In this document: piece by piece, positions 1-10,380 of the stretch | How positions within the stretch are numbered: the first letter of the stretch is position 1 | Layout: each line of letters starts with the position of its first letter | Assembly (NCBI RefSeq): GCF_003268775.1 | Contig: NZ_QLSU01000007.1 | Span: 248,001 to 312,000, forward strand | DNA from: Paraburkholderia unamae | Lineage (GTDB): Bacteria > Pseudomonadota > Gammaproteobacteria > Burkholderiales > Burkholderiaceae | Direction of reading: 5' to 3' | DNA: 64,000 nucleotides | Notes under the pieces: model-generated | Told to the model about the DNA's origin: nothing | The model's input: the letters and a program-made list of their open reading frames with translations, nothing else | The model's database searches: none | Program-made: the position numbers and the translations under genes

Positions 1-435
1 TTGCAGCGTGACGCTGTGCGCGCCATGCGCATCCACGAACTGCGGCAGGAACACCACGAAGAAAAGCGTCACCTTCGGATTCATGATGTTGCCGAGCACG
101 CTCTGGCGAAAAATCGCGGAAAGCGCCTGGCGCGGCCGCTCGCCCGCTGCCGCGAGACCCTGGCTCCTCAGCGCCTTCACGCCGATCCACACGAGGTACG
201 CCGCGCCCGCGAGCTTGAGGATCTGGAACGCGAGCGGCGAGGAGCGCAGCACGGCGGCCACGCCGAGTGCGGCGAGCGTGATGTGGAACGTCACGCCCGC
301 GGCAAAGCCGAGCGCGGCGACGAGGCCGGCCGCGCGGCCCTGCGAGATGCCGCGCGCGAGCACCTGGAGGTTGTCAGGGCCGGGCGCGAACGTGATGGCG
401 ATGGAGGTGGCGAGAAAGAGCGCGAAATTCGGCAT
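1..435 (-). CDS. LysE/RhtB-family amino-acid exporter, C-terminus cut by window edge
   Basis: Inner-membrane exporter of the LysE/RhtB type, which in this family pumps amino acids or related metabolites out of the cell. About 145 residues are visible. The N-terminus has the family signature FAPGPDNLQVLARG followed by alternating hydrophobic segments and a basic loop (RSQGLAAAGERPRQA), then NPKVTLFFVVFLPQF, a typical mid-protein LysE motif. The start is the ATG at 435, which places the first hydrophobic helix directly at the N-terminus. The 3' part lies outside the window. It reads in the same direction as apt, 42 bases downstream of it, so they may be cotranscribed. The substrate cannot be told from sequence. 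Confidence 0.85.
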   Translation of the reverse strand, partial: MPNFALFLATSIAITFAPGPDNLQVLARGISQGRAAGLVAALGFAAGVTFHITLAALGVAAVLRSSPLAFQILKLAGAAYLVWIGVKALRSQGLAAAGERPRQALSAIFRQSVLGNIMNPKVTLFFVVFLPQFVDAHGAHSVTLQ

Positions 436-477
436 GAGATCGACTCGTGGCGGTGTGCGTTCGGAATTCAGCGGTGA

Positions 478-1044
478 TCAGTGACCGCCGAAAGCGGTCA
501 CGGTGAAAAGCGGCAGCCCTGCATCGGTGAGCAGCTTCGAGCCGCCCAGGTCCGGCAGATCGATGATCGCCGCGCCCTCCACCACGCTCGCGCCGAGGCG
601 CTCCAGCAGCAGCTTGCCGGCCATCATGGTGCCGCCGGTGGCGATCAGGTCGTCCACGATCACGACACGGTCGCCCTTGCCGCAGGCGTCTTCGTGAATC
701 TCGACGGTCGCTTCGCCGTATTCGAGCTTGTAGGTCTCGGAAACCGTCTTGTACGGCAGCTTGCCGATCTTGCGGATCGGAATGAAGCCCACGTTCAGTT
801 CATAGGCAACGATCGGCCCGATGATGAAGCCGCGCGCATCCAGCCCCGCCACGTAGTCGAGCTTCGCGTCCACGTAGCGCTCGACGAACAGGTCGATCAG
901 CACGCGCAGGCCCTTCGGGTCGCCGATGAGCGGGGTGATGTCGCGGAACTGCACTCCCGGCTGAGGCCAGTCGGGCACCGTGCGGATCAGGCTTTTCACG
1001 AACTGGGCGGCTTCGGCGCTCGGGCTCGCGGGTGCGTTGGACAT
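478..1044 (-). CDS. apt: Adenine phosphoribosyltransferase
   Basis: Cytoplasmic purine-salvage enzyme converting adenine and PRPP to AMP and pyrophosphate. The 188-residue protein starts [11 protein letters not shown]. It has the family N-terminal [14 protein letters not shown] and the PRPP-binding loop [13 protein letters not shown] in the second half, with [10 protein letters not shown] between them. The length is typical, with a short N-terminal extension. The reading frame stays open much further upstream, but that part encodes Arg/Pro-rich sequence unlike the family, so I chose the ATG at 1044. It lies downstream of the antiporter gene and upstream of the LysE-type exporter on the same strand. 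Confidence 0.96.
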   Translation of the reverse strand: MSNAPASPSAEAAQFVKSLIRTVPDWPQPGVQFRDITPLIGDPKGLRVLIDLFVERYVDAKLDYVAGLDARGFIIGPIVAYELNVGFIPIRKIGKLPYKTVSETYKLEYGEATVEIHEDACGKGDRVVIVDDLIATGGTMMAGKLLLERLGASVVEGAAIIDLPDLGGSKLLTDAGLPLFTVTAFGGH

Positions 1045-1141
1045 GATTTCTCCGGGTCGTGACAAGAATAAAGAACAGTAGAACGCATAAACGGGGCGGG
1101 ACCCCGCAAGCGGATTTTCAAGGTGCGCTCGCCCGCACGCC

Positions 1142-3157
1142 TCAGGCCGCCGCCGCGCCCGCGCCGGCGGCGCCGGGCTTGCGGTGCCGCGAGAGCCGTT
1201 CCTCGGCCTGTGCGAGCTGCTCCGGCAAGCCGCGCAGCACGACAATGTCGGCCTCGCGCAGCTTGGTCGACGGGTCCGGCTCCACGCCGCGAATGCCGTG
1301 GCGGCGGATCGCCGTGACCTCCACGCCGAGGTCGTAAAGACCCAGTTCCGCGAGCGTGCGGCCCACGGCGTCGGCGCGCTCGTCAACCGGTACGGATTGT
1401 AGCCGCACCTGCTCGTGACCGTCCTCGCCTGCATCGTCGGTGCCGTGGAAGTAGCCGCGCAAAAGGCTGTAGCGCTCGTCGCGCAGTTCCTCCACGCGCC
1501 GCACCACGCGGCGCATCGGCACGCCCATCACCACCAGCATGTGCGAGGCGAGCATCAGGCTGCCTTCCACGATCTCCGGAATCACCTCGGTCGCGCCCGC
1601 GGCGAGCAGGCGTTCGAGATCGGAGTCGTCCACGGTGCGCACGATCACGGGCAGCGTGGGCTCCAGTTCGTGAATGTGGTGGAGCACGCGAAACGCCGAC
1701 TGCGTGTTGGCGTACGTGATCGCCACGGCCGCCGCGCGGTGGATGCCCGCCGCCACGAGCGACTCGCGCCGCGCGGCGTCGCCGAACACCACCGACTCGC
1801 CCGCCGCCGCCGCCGCCGCCACGCGGTCGGGGTCGAGGTCGAGCGCGACATACGAGAGGCCTTCGTATTCGAGCATGCGCGCGAGGTTCTGCCCCGCCCG
1901 GCCGTAGCCGCACACGATCACGTGGCCGCTTTGCTTGATGCTCTGCGTGGCGATGCGCGTCATCATCAGCGACTGCTGCATCCATTCCGTCGAGGAAAGG
2001 CGCAGCACGATGCGATCGGCGTTCTGGATCAGGAACGGCGCGGCCAGCATGGAAAGCAGCATGGCGGCGAGGATCGCCTGGAGCAATGTGGGATCGACGA
2101 GGTGCTTGTCGAGAATGAGGTTCAACAGCACGAAGCCGAATTCGCCGGCCTGCGCAAGGCCGAGACCCGTGCGCATGGCCACGCCCGGCGACGCGCCAAA
2201 GAGGCGCGTGAGCGCCGTGATGAGCACGGCCTTGAGCACGACCGGGCCGACCACGAACGCCCCGACCATGACCGGGTGCTGCCAGATCACGTGCGGATTG
2301 AGCAGCATGCCCGTGGTCACGAAGAAGAGGCCGAGCAGCACGTCGCGAAACGGCTTGATGTCCTCCTCCACCTGGTGCCGGTACGGCGTTTCGGCGATCA
2401 GCATGCCCGCGATGAACGCGCCGAGCGCGAGCGACAGGCCGAACTTGTCGGTGATGAACGCCGCGCCCAGCGTGACGAGCAGCACGTTGAGCACGAACAG
2501 TTCCTGCGAGCGCCGGCGCGCGACCACGTTGAACCAGCGCGTCATGAACTTCTGGCCGACGAAGAGCAGGATGCCGAGCGCGAGCACGATCTTCACGGCG
2601 GCCGTGCCGAGCGATTCGAGCAGCGACCTCGACGAGCCGCCGAACGCGGCGATCACGATGAGCAGCGGCACCACGGCCAGATCCTGGAACAGCAGCACGC
2701 CGAGAATGTTGCGGCCGTGCTCCGACTCGATTTCGAGCCGCTCCGAGAGCATCTTGCTCACGATGGCCGTGGACGACATGGCGAGCGCGCCGCCCAGCGC
2801 CACGCACGCCTGCCACGTGATATGCACCCACGGCTCCAGCACGAGCCCGAGCAGCAGCGCCACCAGAATCGTGCCCAGCACCTGCGAGAGCCCGAGGCCG
2901 AACACGGCGTGGCGCATCGCGCGCAGCTTGGACAGCGAGAATTCGAGCCCGATCGAGAACATCAGGAACACGACGCCGAACTCGGCCAGGTTCTGCGCGC
3001 CGTGCGTATCCGGCACGATGCCGAGCGCGCGCGGGCCCACCAGAATGCCGACCGTGAGGTAGCCGAGCATGGGCGGCAGATTCAGATAACGAAACAGCAC
3101 GACGCCAACCACCGAGGCGAGCAGCAGGAACAGCGTCATTTCCAGCGGGGAAATCAT
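1142..3157 (-). CDS. Kef-type K+:H+ antiporter (CPA2) with TrkA-N and TrkA-C domains
   Basis: Monovalent cation:proton antiporter of the CPA2 family (KefB/KefC/YbaL-like), 671 residues, inner membrane. Residues 1-385 are about a dozen hydrophobic helices, including [14 protein letters not shown] and [21 protein letters not shown] cytoplasmic TrkA-N Rossmann domain begins at about 411 ([17 protein letters not shown]) and runs to about 530. A TrkA-C domain follows, ending in an Ala/Gly-rich tail. In the family the nucleotide-binding part gates K+ efflux. The gene is divergent from kdsD across a 242-base spacer. Whether it is glutathione-gated like KefB/C cannot be told from the sequence. Confidence 0.92.
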   Translation of the reverse strand: MISPLEMTLFLLLASVVGVVLFRYLNLPPMLGYLTVGILVGPRALGIVPDTHGAQNLAEFGVVFLMFSIGLEFSLSKLRAMRHAVFGLGLSQVLGTILVALLLGLVLEPWVHITWQACVALGGALAMSSTAIVSKMLSERLEIESEHGRNILGVLLFQDLAVVPLLIVIAAFGGSSRSLLESLGTAAVKIVLALGILLFVGQKFMTRWFNVVARRRSQELFVLNVLLVTLGAAFITDKFGLSLALGAFIAGMLIAETPYRHQVEEDIKPFRDVLLGLFFVTTGMLLNPHVIWQHPVMVGAFVVGPVVLKAVLITALTRLFGASPGVAMRTGLGLAQAGEFGFVLLNLILDKHLVDPTLLQAILAAMLLSMLAAPFLIQNADRIVLRLSSTEWMQQSLMMTRIATQSIKQSGHVIVCGYGRAGQNLARMLEYEGLSYVALDLDPDRVAAAAAAGESVVFGDAARRESLVAAGIHRAAAVAITYANTQSAFRVLHHIHELEPTLPVIVRTVDDSDLERLLAAGATEVIPEIVEGSLMLASHMLVVMGVPMRRVVRRVEELRDERYSLLRGYFHGTDDAGEDGHEQVRLQSVPVDERADAVGRTLAELGLYDLGVEVTAIRRHGIRGVEPDPSTKLREADIVVLRGLPEQLAQAEERLSRHRKPGAAGAGAAAA

Positions 3158-3399
3158 CGTGTGAAACGTCCTCGTTCGTCAGCGTGACCGGCGATGCAAT
3201 TATTCACCCGCGCCGATCCTGTCCCAGTCCGGGTCAATGATCGATGCAAAGGCGGCTTGATGGGAAGTGCCAGGGAGAATCTACGGGGAACCACGGGGAG
3301 CTACAGGAAACTGCGAGGCCGCGCCTCGCTGTCCGTGCACGAGGTTTTCGCGCAGGGGGCGTCGGCGCGGCGCACAGACGCCTTTGTTATACTCCGCGA

Positions 3400-4386
3400 A
3401 TGATAGCGAAAATCAATGGCGATCGGGCGCTGAAGCTCGCTCGCGACGTGCTCGACATCGAAGCCGACGCCGTGCGCGGACTTCGCGACCGGCTCGACGA
3501 CAACTTCGTCGGCGCAGTCGATCTCATCCTCAGTTGCCGTGGACGCGTGGTCGTTTCCGGCATCGGCAAATCGGGCCACATTGCCCGCAAGCTCGCGGCT
3601 ACGCTCGCCTCCACCGGCACGCCCGCCTTCTTCGTGCATCCGGCCGAAGCGAGCCACGGCGACCTCGGCATGGTCACCGCCGACGACGTCTTCATCGGCC
3701 TGTCGAACTCCGGCGAGTCGGAAGAGCTCGTCGCCATCCTGCCGCTCGTCAAGCGCATTGGCGCGAAGCTCATCGGCATCACGGGCAATCGCCCGCAATC
3801 GACGCTCGGCCAGCTCTCCGACGTGCATCTGGACGCAGGCGTCGAAAAGGAAGCCTGCCCGCTGAACCTCGCGCCCACCGCGAGCACCACGGCGGCGCTC
3901 GCGCTTTCGGACGCGCTCGCGGTCGCCGTGCTCGACGCGCGCGGCTTCGGCGCGGACGACTTCGCGCGCTCGCATCCGGGCGGCGCGCTCGGCCGGCGTC
4001 TGCTCACCTACGTGCGCGACGTGATGCGCACGGGCGACGAGATCCCGAAGGTGCGCGACGACGTCACCGTGCGCGACGCCCTCTTCCAGCTCACGGCCAA
4101 GCGCATGGGCATGACGGCGATCGTCAGCGCGGAGAACCGCGTGCAAGGCATTTTCACCGACGGCGACCTGCGCCGCGTGCTCGAGCGCGCGGGCGATTTC
4201 CGCGACCTGCCGATCACGCAGGTCATGACGAAGGGCCCGCGCACCATCGGTCCGGACCAGCTCGCTGTCGAAGCCGTGGAACTCATGGAGCGCCATCGCA
4301 TCAATCAGATGCTGGTCGTCGATACCGAGGGCATGCTGATCGGCGCGCTCAACATGCACGACCTGTTCTCCAAGAAGGTGATCTGA
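3400..4386 (+). CDS. kdsD: D-arabinose 5-phosphate isomerase
   Basis: Converts ribulose 5-phosphate to arabinose 5-phosphate, the first committed step to KDO for lipopolysaccharide. The protein has 328 residues: an N-terminal SIS domain (about 40-175, with SGIGKSGHIA near 52 and SNSGESEEL near 103) and two CBS domains (about 205-265 and 272-328). This is the usual KdsD architecture and length. The ATG at 3400 is preceded by no clear Shine-Dalgarno but by a -10-like TATACT at 3388-3393. The stop overlaps the kdsC start by one base (TGATG), indicating translational coupling. It is first in the kdsD-kdsC-lptC-lptA-lptB run. Confidence 0.96.
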   Translation: MIAKINGDRALKLARDVLDIEADAVRGLRDRLDDNFVGAVDLILSCRGRVVVSGIGKSGHIARKLAATLASTGTPAFFVHPAEASHGDLGMVTADDVFIGLSNSGESEELVAILPLVKRIGAKLIGITGNRPQSTLGQLSDVHLDAGVEKEACPLNLAPTASTTAALALSDALAVAVLDARGFGADDFARSHPGGALGRRLLTYVRDVMRTGDEIPKVRDDVTVRDALFQLTAKRMGMTAIVSAENRVQGIFTDGDLRRVLERAGDFRDLPITQVMTKGPRTIGPDQLAVEAVELMERHRINQMLVVDTEGMLIGALNMHDLFSKKVI

Positions 4387-4940
4387 TGGCTACCCCACTC
4401 GACGCAACCGCGCGCGCGGCGCGCGTGCGGCTCATGATTTTCGACATCGACGGTGTGCTCACCGACGGCGGGCTGCTGTTCACCGGCGCGGGCGACACGA
4501 TGAAGGCGTTCAACTCGCTCGACGGCCACGGCGCCAAGCTCCTGCGCGAAGCGGGCATCGACACGGCCATCATCACCGGCCGCCGCTCGGAAATCGTCGC
4601 CGTGCGCGCGAAGGAGCTGAAGATCACGCACCTGTGGCAAGGCGTGGAGGACAAGCGCGTGGCGTTCGCCGAGCTGCTCTCGCAAACGGGCATCGCGCCC
4701 GAGGCGTGCGGCTACATGGGCGACGACTGGCCCGACCTCGGCGTGATGCTCCAGTGCGGCTTCGCCGCCGCGCCCTCGAACGCCCACCCGGACGTGCTCT
4801 CGCGCGCCCACTGGGTGTCCGACAAGGTGGGCGGCCACGGCGCCGTGCGCGAAGTCACCGACCTGATCCTGCGGGCGCAGAACCATTACGACGCCCTGCT
4901 CGCCGCGGCCTGTGCGCCACTTGCCGGGATGCCGCGATGA
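4386..4940 (+). CDS. kdsC: KDO 8-phosphate phosphatase (HAD superfamily)
   Basis: Hydrolyses 3-deoxy-D-manno-octulosonate 8-phosphate to KDO. The 184-residue protein has the HAD nucleophile motif FDIDGVLTDG (about 19-28), motif II ITGRRS (about 63-68), and the acidic motif MGDDWPD (about 115-121). This is the compact, capless type C0 HAD layout of KdsC. It overlaps kdsD by 1 base and lptC by 4 bases (ATGA), so it sits inside a tightly coupled operon for LPS core precursor synthesis and transport. Confidence 0.97.
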   Translation: MATPLDATARAARVRLMIFDIDGVLTDGGLLFTGAGDTMKAFNSLDGHGAKLLREAGIDTAIITGRRSEIVAVRAKELKITHLWQGVEDKRVAFAELLSQTGIAPEACGYMGDDWPDLGVMLQCGFAAAPSNAHPDVLSRAHWVSDKVGGHGAVREVTDLILRAQNHYDALLAAACAPLAGMPR

Positions 4941-5536
4941 ACCAGAAGTTCCGCCTCACTTCGCTCGTGCCGCTCTTTTGCGTGGCCGCGCTCGCCGGCT
5001 TCACGTGGTGGCTGCTACAGGCCGTCCAGCCGCGCGAGAAAGAGGCGGCGCCGCGTCCGCTCACGCACTCGCCCGATTATTTCGCCGATAACTTCTCGGT
5101 GTCCGAGCTCGACCAGTCCGGCGCCACGCAGTACCGGCTCACGGCCACGCACATGGTTCACTATGAGGACGACGAGAACAGCGACCTCACGAACCCGGCC
5201 GTGCGCGCGTTCCAGCCCGGCAAGCCGATCGTGACGGCCACAGGCTTGCGCGGCACGGTCAACGCCGACGCCTCGATCGTCAATCTGTACGACAACGCGC
5301 GCATCGTGCGCTCGGCTGGTGCAGGCGACCCGGAAATGCAAGCCGATTCCGAACATTTCAAAGTGCTCGTGAACGACGATGTGATCCTGACTGAAAAGCC
5401 GGTTAAACTTCGACGCGGCCAGTCGGTCATGACGGCCACCAGCGGCATGAACTACAACAACGTTACCCGGGTCATCCAGCTCTTCGGCAACGTCCGAGGC
5501 GCGATCGCCCCGGCTGACTCCGGCGGCTCGTCCTGA
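4937..5536 (+). CDS. lptC: LPS export ABC transporter periplasmic protein LptC
   Basis: Bitopic inner-membrane protein that takes LPS from the LptB2FG transporter and hands it to LptA. The 199 residues have a single N-terminal membrane anchor (about 9-30, LVPLFCVAALAGFTWWLLQA) followed by a periplasmic β-jellyroll region. The segment DYFADNFSVSELDQSG is typical of the start of that fold. The start ATG overlaps the kdsC stop by 4 bases. Its position between kdsC and lptA is the conserved arrangement in proteobacteria. Confidence 0.94.
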   Translation: MNQKFRLTSLVPLFCVAALAGFTWWLLQAVQPREKEAAPRPLTHSPDYFADNFSVSELDQSGATQYRLTATHMVHYEDDENSDLTNPAVRAFQPGKPIVTATGLRGTVNADASIVNLYDNARIVRSAGAGDPEMQADSEHFKVLVNDDVILTEKPVKLRRGQSVMTATSGMNYNNVTRVIQLFGNVRGAIAPADSGGSS

Positions 5537-5567
5537 ACGCCGGGCCGTCCACGCAAGGCATGATTGC

Positions 5568-6250
5568 ATGAACGATTCGCTTCCCCGTCCTCTGAACGGC
5601 CGTTCGCTCAACGCGCGCCGCGCCCTTTTCGCGGCGCTGCCGGCGCTCGCCGCCGCGCTGCTGCTCGGCGGCCTCGCGCCCGCGGCCCACGCCGAGCGCG
5701 CCGACAAGGACAAGCCGCTCAATATCGAAGCGGACAACATGACCTATGACGACCTGAAGCAGCAGACCGTCTTCACCGGCCACGTGGTCGCCACCAAGGG
5801 CACGATCCTCATCAAGGCCGACAAGCTCGTCGTCACGCAGGACCCGCAGGGCTACCAGTACGCGACCGGCACCGTTGCGCCGGGCACGCCCGACGACAAG
5901 CTCGCCTATTTCCGCCAGAAGCGCGAAGGACTCGACGAATTCGTCGACGGCACGGCCGAGCGCATCGACTACGACGGCAAGCAGGACCTCACCACGCTCA
6001 CGACCCGCGCCACGGTGCGCCGCCTCCAGGGCACCTCGACGGTGATGGATCAGGTCCACGGCAGCGTGGTCACGTACGACGGCCAGAACGACTTCTACAC
6101 GGCGCGCTCGGGCAAGGATGTCGCCGGCCCCGGCAACCCCGGCGGCCGCGTGCGCGCGATGCTTGCGCCGCGCAACACCGGCGCAGCGGGACTCACCGGC
6201 GCGCCGGCCACGCTCGCTCCGTCCTCTACGCTGAAGGGAGCGCCGCAACA

Positions 6251-6254
<4 letters not shown>
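5568..6254 (+). CDS. lptA: LPS transport periplasmic protein LptA
   Basis: Periplasmic bridge protein that polymerises with LptC and LptD to carry LPS across the periplasm. The 228 residues begin with a Sec-type signal peptide (hydrophobic core [20 protein letters not shown], cleavage probably after AHA near 42). The OstA-like β-jellyroll follows ([21 protein letters not shown]). The C-terminal 40 residues are Ala/Pro/Thr-rich and look disordered. It begins 31 bases after lptC, and its stop overlaps the GTG start of lptB by 4 bases. Confidence 0.95.
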
Positions 6255-7042
<788 letters not shown>

Positions 7043-7345
7043 GTCCCTGGGGCGTGCGTCGCGCGCCCGCCCATCGTTCACGGCTGTCCCCGCGGCGCTC
7101 ACGGAACGTGAGCGAGCCGCAGCGCGCATGCTCACGCTTGCTCGCATTTTTCCCGCGTTTTCCGGCTTTTTCCTGGGTTTTTCCTGTGTAATCCCGCTGT
7201 ATCGACCTTGTCCATGACGGGTGCACGGCAATCCTGTTTGCGCACCAAATTCGGGGCGCGTCGCGACACGGCACACGCTCGTATTCGCGAATGTCCCGTG
7301 GTTTCGTCCGCGTGGCAAACTCTTTACAATGGTTCGCACACCGCC
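7043..7345. other. Intergenic region between lptB and rpoN
   Basis: A 303-base gap without a convincing gene. It holds a perfect hairpin at 7097-7113 (7-bp arms GCTCACG/CGTGAGC, 3-base loop) that lacks a T-run. It also holds a T-rich stretch with repeated TTTTTCC units (about 7146-7190), a 10-bp palindrome ATTCGCGAAT at 7283-7292, and a -10-like TACAAT at 7325-7330, only 15 bases before the rpoN ATG. It probably carries the rpoN promoter. Confidence 0.5.
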
Positions 7346-8863
7346 ATGAAAGCCAGCCTCCAACTCCGCCTCTCGCAGCATCTTGCGCTCACGCCACAAC
7401 TGCAACAGTCCATCCGGCTGCTTCAGCTGTCGACGCTCGAACTGCAACAGGAGGTCGCCACGGCGATCGCGCAGAACCCGTTGCTCGAGAACGAGGACGA
7501 CTGGATCGCGAGCCCGCTGCGCGTGGCCGCCGACGGCTCGCTCATCGCGCAACCGCCCGCCTCCGCGGGCGCCGAACCGATGCAGGGCGGAAGCACGTCC
7601 ACTACCTCGGCCAACGGCAGCAGCGAGAACGGCGAAAGCGAGCCGCGCGGCGTGGACGAATACGACGGCCTGGGCGGCGACGCGAACGGCGACGCGAGCC
7701 AGTGGAACCTCGACGACTATGGCCGCTCGGGCAACGCCTCCGACGACGACGACCTGCCGCCGCTCCAGATCCACGAATCGACCACCACGCTGCGCGACCA
7801 CCTGATGGCGCAGTTGCGCGAGACGAACGCGAGCCTGCGCGATCGCGCACTGATCACGTTCCTCATCGAATCGCTCGACGAAGACGGCTACCTCAGCGCG
7901 ACCTGTGAGGAAATTCTTGCCGATATTCCTGAGGAACTCGAAGTCGACGGCGACGAGCTCAACGCGGCGCTCGCGCTCTTGCACAGCTTCGACCCCGCGG
8001 GCGTCGGCGCGCGCTCGGCTTCCGAGTGCCTCAAGCTGCAACTGCTGCGCGTCAATTCGTCGCCAACGCGCACGCTCGCGCTCGAGATCGTGTCGAACCA
8101 TCTGGAACTGCTCGCCGCGCGCGACTTCACGCGGTTGCGCAAGCAACTGAAGACGGGCGACGACGAGCTGCGCGACGCGCATACGCTGATCCGCTCGCTG
8201 GAACCGTTCCCGGGTGCGTCATACGGCAAGGCCGAAGCCGATTACGTGGTGCCGGACATCATCGTGAAGCGAAGCGGCCAGAACTGGCACGCGGAGCTGA
8301 ACCCGGAAGTGGTGCCGAAGCTGCGCATCAACCATCTGTACGCGAATATTTTGCGCAACAACCGGGGCGACCCGGGCAGCGGATCGCTGCGCCAGCAGTT
8401 GCAGGAAGCGCGCTGGCTCATCAAGAACATCCAGCAGCGCTTCGAGACGATCCTGCGCGTGGCGCAGGCTATCGTCGAGCGTCAGAAGAACTTTTTCGTG
8501 CACGGCGAAATCGCCATGCGCCCCTTGGTTTTGAGGGAGATTGCTGATACGCTGGGCCTACACGAATCAACTGTCTCGCGTGTGACAACCGGCAAATACA
8601 TGCTGACTCCGTTCGGGACACTTGAATTTAAGTACTTCTTCGGATCGCATGTATCGACGGACACGGGGGGCGCTGCATCGTCCACCGCCATCCGCGCCCT
8701 CATCAAGCAACTCATAGGAGCCGAGAACCCCAAATCTCCTCTTTCGGACAGCCGCATAGCCGAACTGCTGGCGGAACAGGGCTTCGTCGTCGCGCGACGC
8801 ACCGTCGCGAAGTATCGTGAAGCGCTGAAGATTCCGGCGGTCAATCTGCGCAAGTCTCTTTAG
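7346..8863 (+). CDS. rpoN: RNA polymerase σ54 factor RpoN
   Basis: Alternative sigma factor that directs RNA polymerase to -24/-12 promoters and needs enhancer-binding ATPase activators. The protein has 505 residues. The Gln/Leu-rich N-terminal activator region I ([20 protein letters not shown]) is followed by an acidic, Ser/Gly-rich linker (about 50-150), a core-binding region, a helix-turn-helix ([23 protein letters not shown] is split around residue 400) and the diagnostic RpoN box [10 protein letters not shown] near the C-terminus. The ATG at 7346 gives the canonical [11 protein letters not shown] start; the frame is open upstream but not family-like. Codon bias relaxes visibly after about 8515. 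Confidence 0.97.
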   Translation: MKASLQLRLSQHLALTPQLQQSIRLLQLSTLELQQEVATAIAQNPLLENEDDWIASPLRVAADGSLIAQPPASAGAEPMQGGSTSTTSANGSSENGESEPRGVDEYDGLGGDANGDASQWNLDDYGRSGNASDDDDLPPLQIHESTTTLRDHLMAQLRETNASLRDRALITFLIESLDEDGYLSATCEEILADIPEELEVDGDELNAALALLHSFDPAGVGARSASECLKLQLLRVNSSPTRTLALEIVSNHLELLAARDFTRLRKQLKTGDDELRDAHTLIRSLEPFPGASYGKAEADYVVPDIIVKRSGQNWHAELNPEVVPKLRINHLYANILRNNRGDPGSGSLRQQLQEARWLIKNIQQRFETILRVAQAIVERQKNFFVHGEIAMRPLVLREIADTLGLHESTVSRVTTGKYMLTPFGTLEFKYFFGSHVSTDTGGAASSTAIRALIKQLIGAENPKSPLSDSRIAELLAEQGFVVARRTVAKYREALKIPAVNLRKSL

Positions 8864-9036
8864 CTTGTTCCGGCTTTTACGGAGCAAGCGTTTTCCGGCC
8901 GCTACGCCCGTTGGTGGACATGGCCGGCCGAGCTAGCCCGTCGTCGCAGGCCTTTCGGGGAGCCGCGCGCAGGCAGAGAGTCGACCGGCATTGCCGCACT
9001 TCACGCGTCACGCGGCCATTAGCCTGGAGAAGCACT

Positions 9037-9393
9037 ATGAATCTGAAGATCAGTGGACACCATCTCGAAGTAACGCCAGCGTTGCGAGAATACGTGATCA
9101 CCAAACTGGACAGGGTGCTAAGACATTTCGATCAGGTAATCGATGGCAATGTGGTCCTCTCGGTCGACAACCATAAGGAAAAGGATAAGAGACAGAAGGT
9201 TGAAGTGAACCTTCATCTGAAAGGCAAGGATATTTTTGTGGAGAGCGCGAACGGCGACATGTATGCCGCCATCGACCTCGTGGTCGACAAACTGGACCGC
9301 CAGGTCGTGCGTCACAAGGACCGCGTGCAGGGGCATCAGCATGATGCGATCAAGCATCAGCCCGCGCCCGTGATCGAGGTCCCGCCGCAATGA
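9037..9393 (+). CDS. hpf: Ribosome hibernation promoting factor (HPF/YfiA family)
   Basis: Binds the 30S decoding region and promotes inactive ribosome dimers in stationary phase. The 118 residues have the family start [20 protein letters not shown] and the basic/acidic pattern [20 protein letters not shown]. It is a short-type HPF with a short Pro/His tail ([13 protein letters not shown]). The ATG at 9037 is preceded by GGAGAAGC, an acceptable ribosome-binding site. It follows rpoN by about 170 bases, the common proteobacterial rpoN-hpf-ptsN order, and is followed by a strong terminator. Confidence 0.95.
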   Translation: MNLKISGHHLEVTPALREYVITKLDRVLRHFDQVIDGNVVLSVDNHKEKDKRQKVEVNLHLKGKDIFVESANGDMYAAIDLVVDKLDRQVVRHKDRVQGHQHDAIKHQPAPVIEVPPQ

Positions 9394-9458
9394 GCCTCGT
9401 GGCGATCCACGCCATGAAGCAGGGCTGGAGTCGATAGTTCATCCTCCGCCCGTGAAGC

Positions 9459-9484
9459 AAGCCGCCCGAACCGGGCGGCTTTTT
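9459..9484 (+). terminator. Rho-independent terminator after hpf
   Basis: Perfect 10-bp GC-rich stem (AAGCCGCCCG / CGGGCGGCTT) with a 3-base loop followed by a T-run, 66 bases after the hpf stop. It separates rpoN-hpf from ptsN. Confidence 0.9.
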
Positions 9485-9603
9485 CATGAGTGTGCGCAAC
9501 TTTGGATGGTGTCGACTGCGGCTGGGCGCGGCGGCGGTGCAACCGGGGAACACGGGTTGCGCTTATGCATGGCGCATCGCACCATCGGCACGGACGCTTG
9601 TTC

Positions 9604-9609
9604 TATAAT
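9604..9609 (+). promoter_or_regulatory. Candidate -10 box for ptsN
   Basis: A perfect TATAAT lies 141 bases upstream of the ptsN ATG and downstream of the hpf terminator. No good -35 hexamer is seen at 16-18 bp spacing, so the call rests on the -10 and its position. Confidence 0.4.
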
Positions 9610-9749
9610 GGTCCAGTCGTTTTTGGGATCCCACGCACCATCGGGCCCCACGGTCCCGGCACCGGGCTTCGTCGCCTGATCCAATGCGCCCCGCGAAGCG
9701 GGGAGTGGCTGGGGTGAGGAGCATTCAGGCCACGTTTTCGCCTGCCAAC

Positions 9750-10205
9750 ATGAATCGTTTAGCCAAAATACTTCCCATCGAGAACGTCGTCGTCGGCCTG
9801 TCCGTTACCAGCAAGAAACGCGTGTTCGAGCAGGCTGGCCTGATCTTCGAAAACCAGAACGGCATCGCCCGCAGCACGGTTACGGACAATCTTTTCGCCC
9901 GCGAGCGCCTCGGCTCCACGGGCCTCGGCGAAGGCGTCGCCATTCCTCACGGCCGCATCAAGGGCCTGAAGCAGCCGCTGGCCGCCTTCGTGCGCCTCGC
10001 CGAGCCGATCGCCTTCGAAGCGCCGGACGGCCAGCCCGTCTCGCTGCTCATCTTCCTGCTCGTGCCCGAACAGGCCACGCAGCAGCACCTTGAAATCCTC
10101 TCCGAAATCGCGCAACTGTTGTCGGATCGCGAAACGCGCGAGCGGCTGCACACGGAAGAGGACCGCGAAACGTTGCATCGCCTGCTCACCCAGTGGCAAC
10201 CTTGA
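9750..10205 (+). CDS. ptsN: PTS IIA-like nitrogen-regulatory protein (EIIA-Ntr)
   Basis: Regulatory, non-transporting phosphocarrier. In its family it receives phosphate from the Ntr PTS branch and controls K+ transport and other targets according to its phosphorylation state. The 151-residue EIIA(fructose/mannitol)-type domain has the active-site histidine in GEGVAIPHGRIKGL (about 63-76). The start ATG at 9750 gives MNRLAKILP. It is followed 175 bases later by hprK. This layout suggests a regulatory PTS circuit; the HPr and EI partners of that branch are not adjacent. Confidence 0.95.
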   Translation: MNRLAKILPIENVVVGLSVTSKKRVFEQAGLIFENQNGIARSTVTDNLFARERLGSTGLGEGVAIPHGRIKGLKQPLAAFVRLAEPIAFEAPDGQPVSLLIFLLVPEQATQQHLEILSEIAQLLSDRETRERLHTEEDRETLHRLLTQWQP

Positions 10206-10380
10206 TGTAATGCGCGGCGTCGTGCCCGGCCGCTTGCGCGCGTTCGCGCCGGCACGGGCGCAGGCGCGCGTTCGCACCATCGGGCAGGCAAATTTCGCGC
10301 AGGTCATGCAGGTTACGAAGGTTATTTAGCCAGCAGTTAAGCCGGCAGTTAAGCGAGCCCTCTCGCGGAGTCAGCGACTC

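Larger units (their letters stand above)
9394..9749. other. Intergenic region between hpf and ptsN
   Basis: A 356-base gap containing the hpf terminator (9459-9484) and a -10-like TATAAT at 9604-9609 that probably belongs to a ptsN promoter. I see no conserved small gene in it. Confidence 0.5.

Noticed and set aside
1415..3187. A long plus-strand open frame opposite the Kef-type antiporter gene
   Set aside because: GC-rich genes create long antisense open frames. The minus-strand product matches a known antiporter with TrkA domains; the plus product is His/Glu/Arg-rich and shows no family.
3244..3399. An upstream extension of kdsD
   Set aside because: The extension encodes Arg/Gly-rich sequence not seen in KdsD, and the ATG at 3400 gives the normal length.
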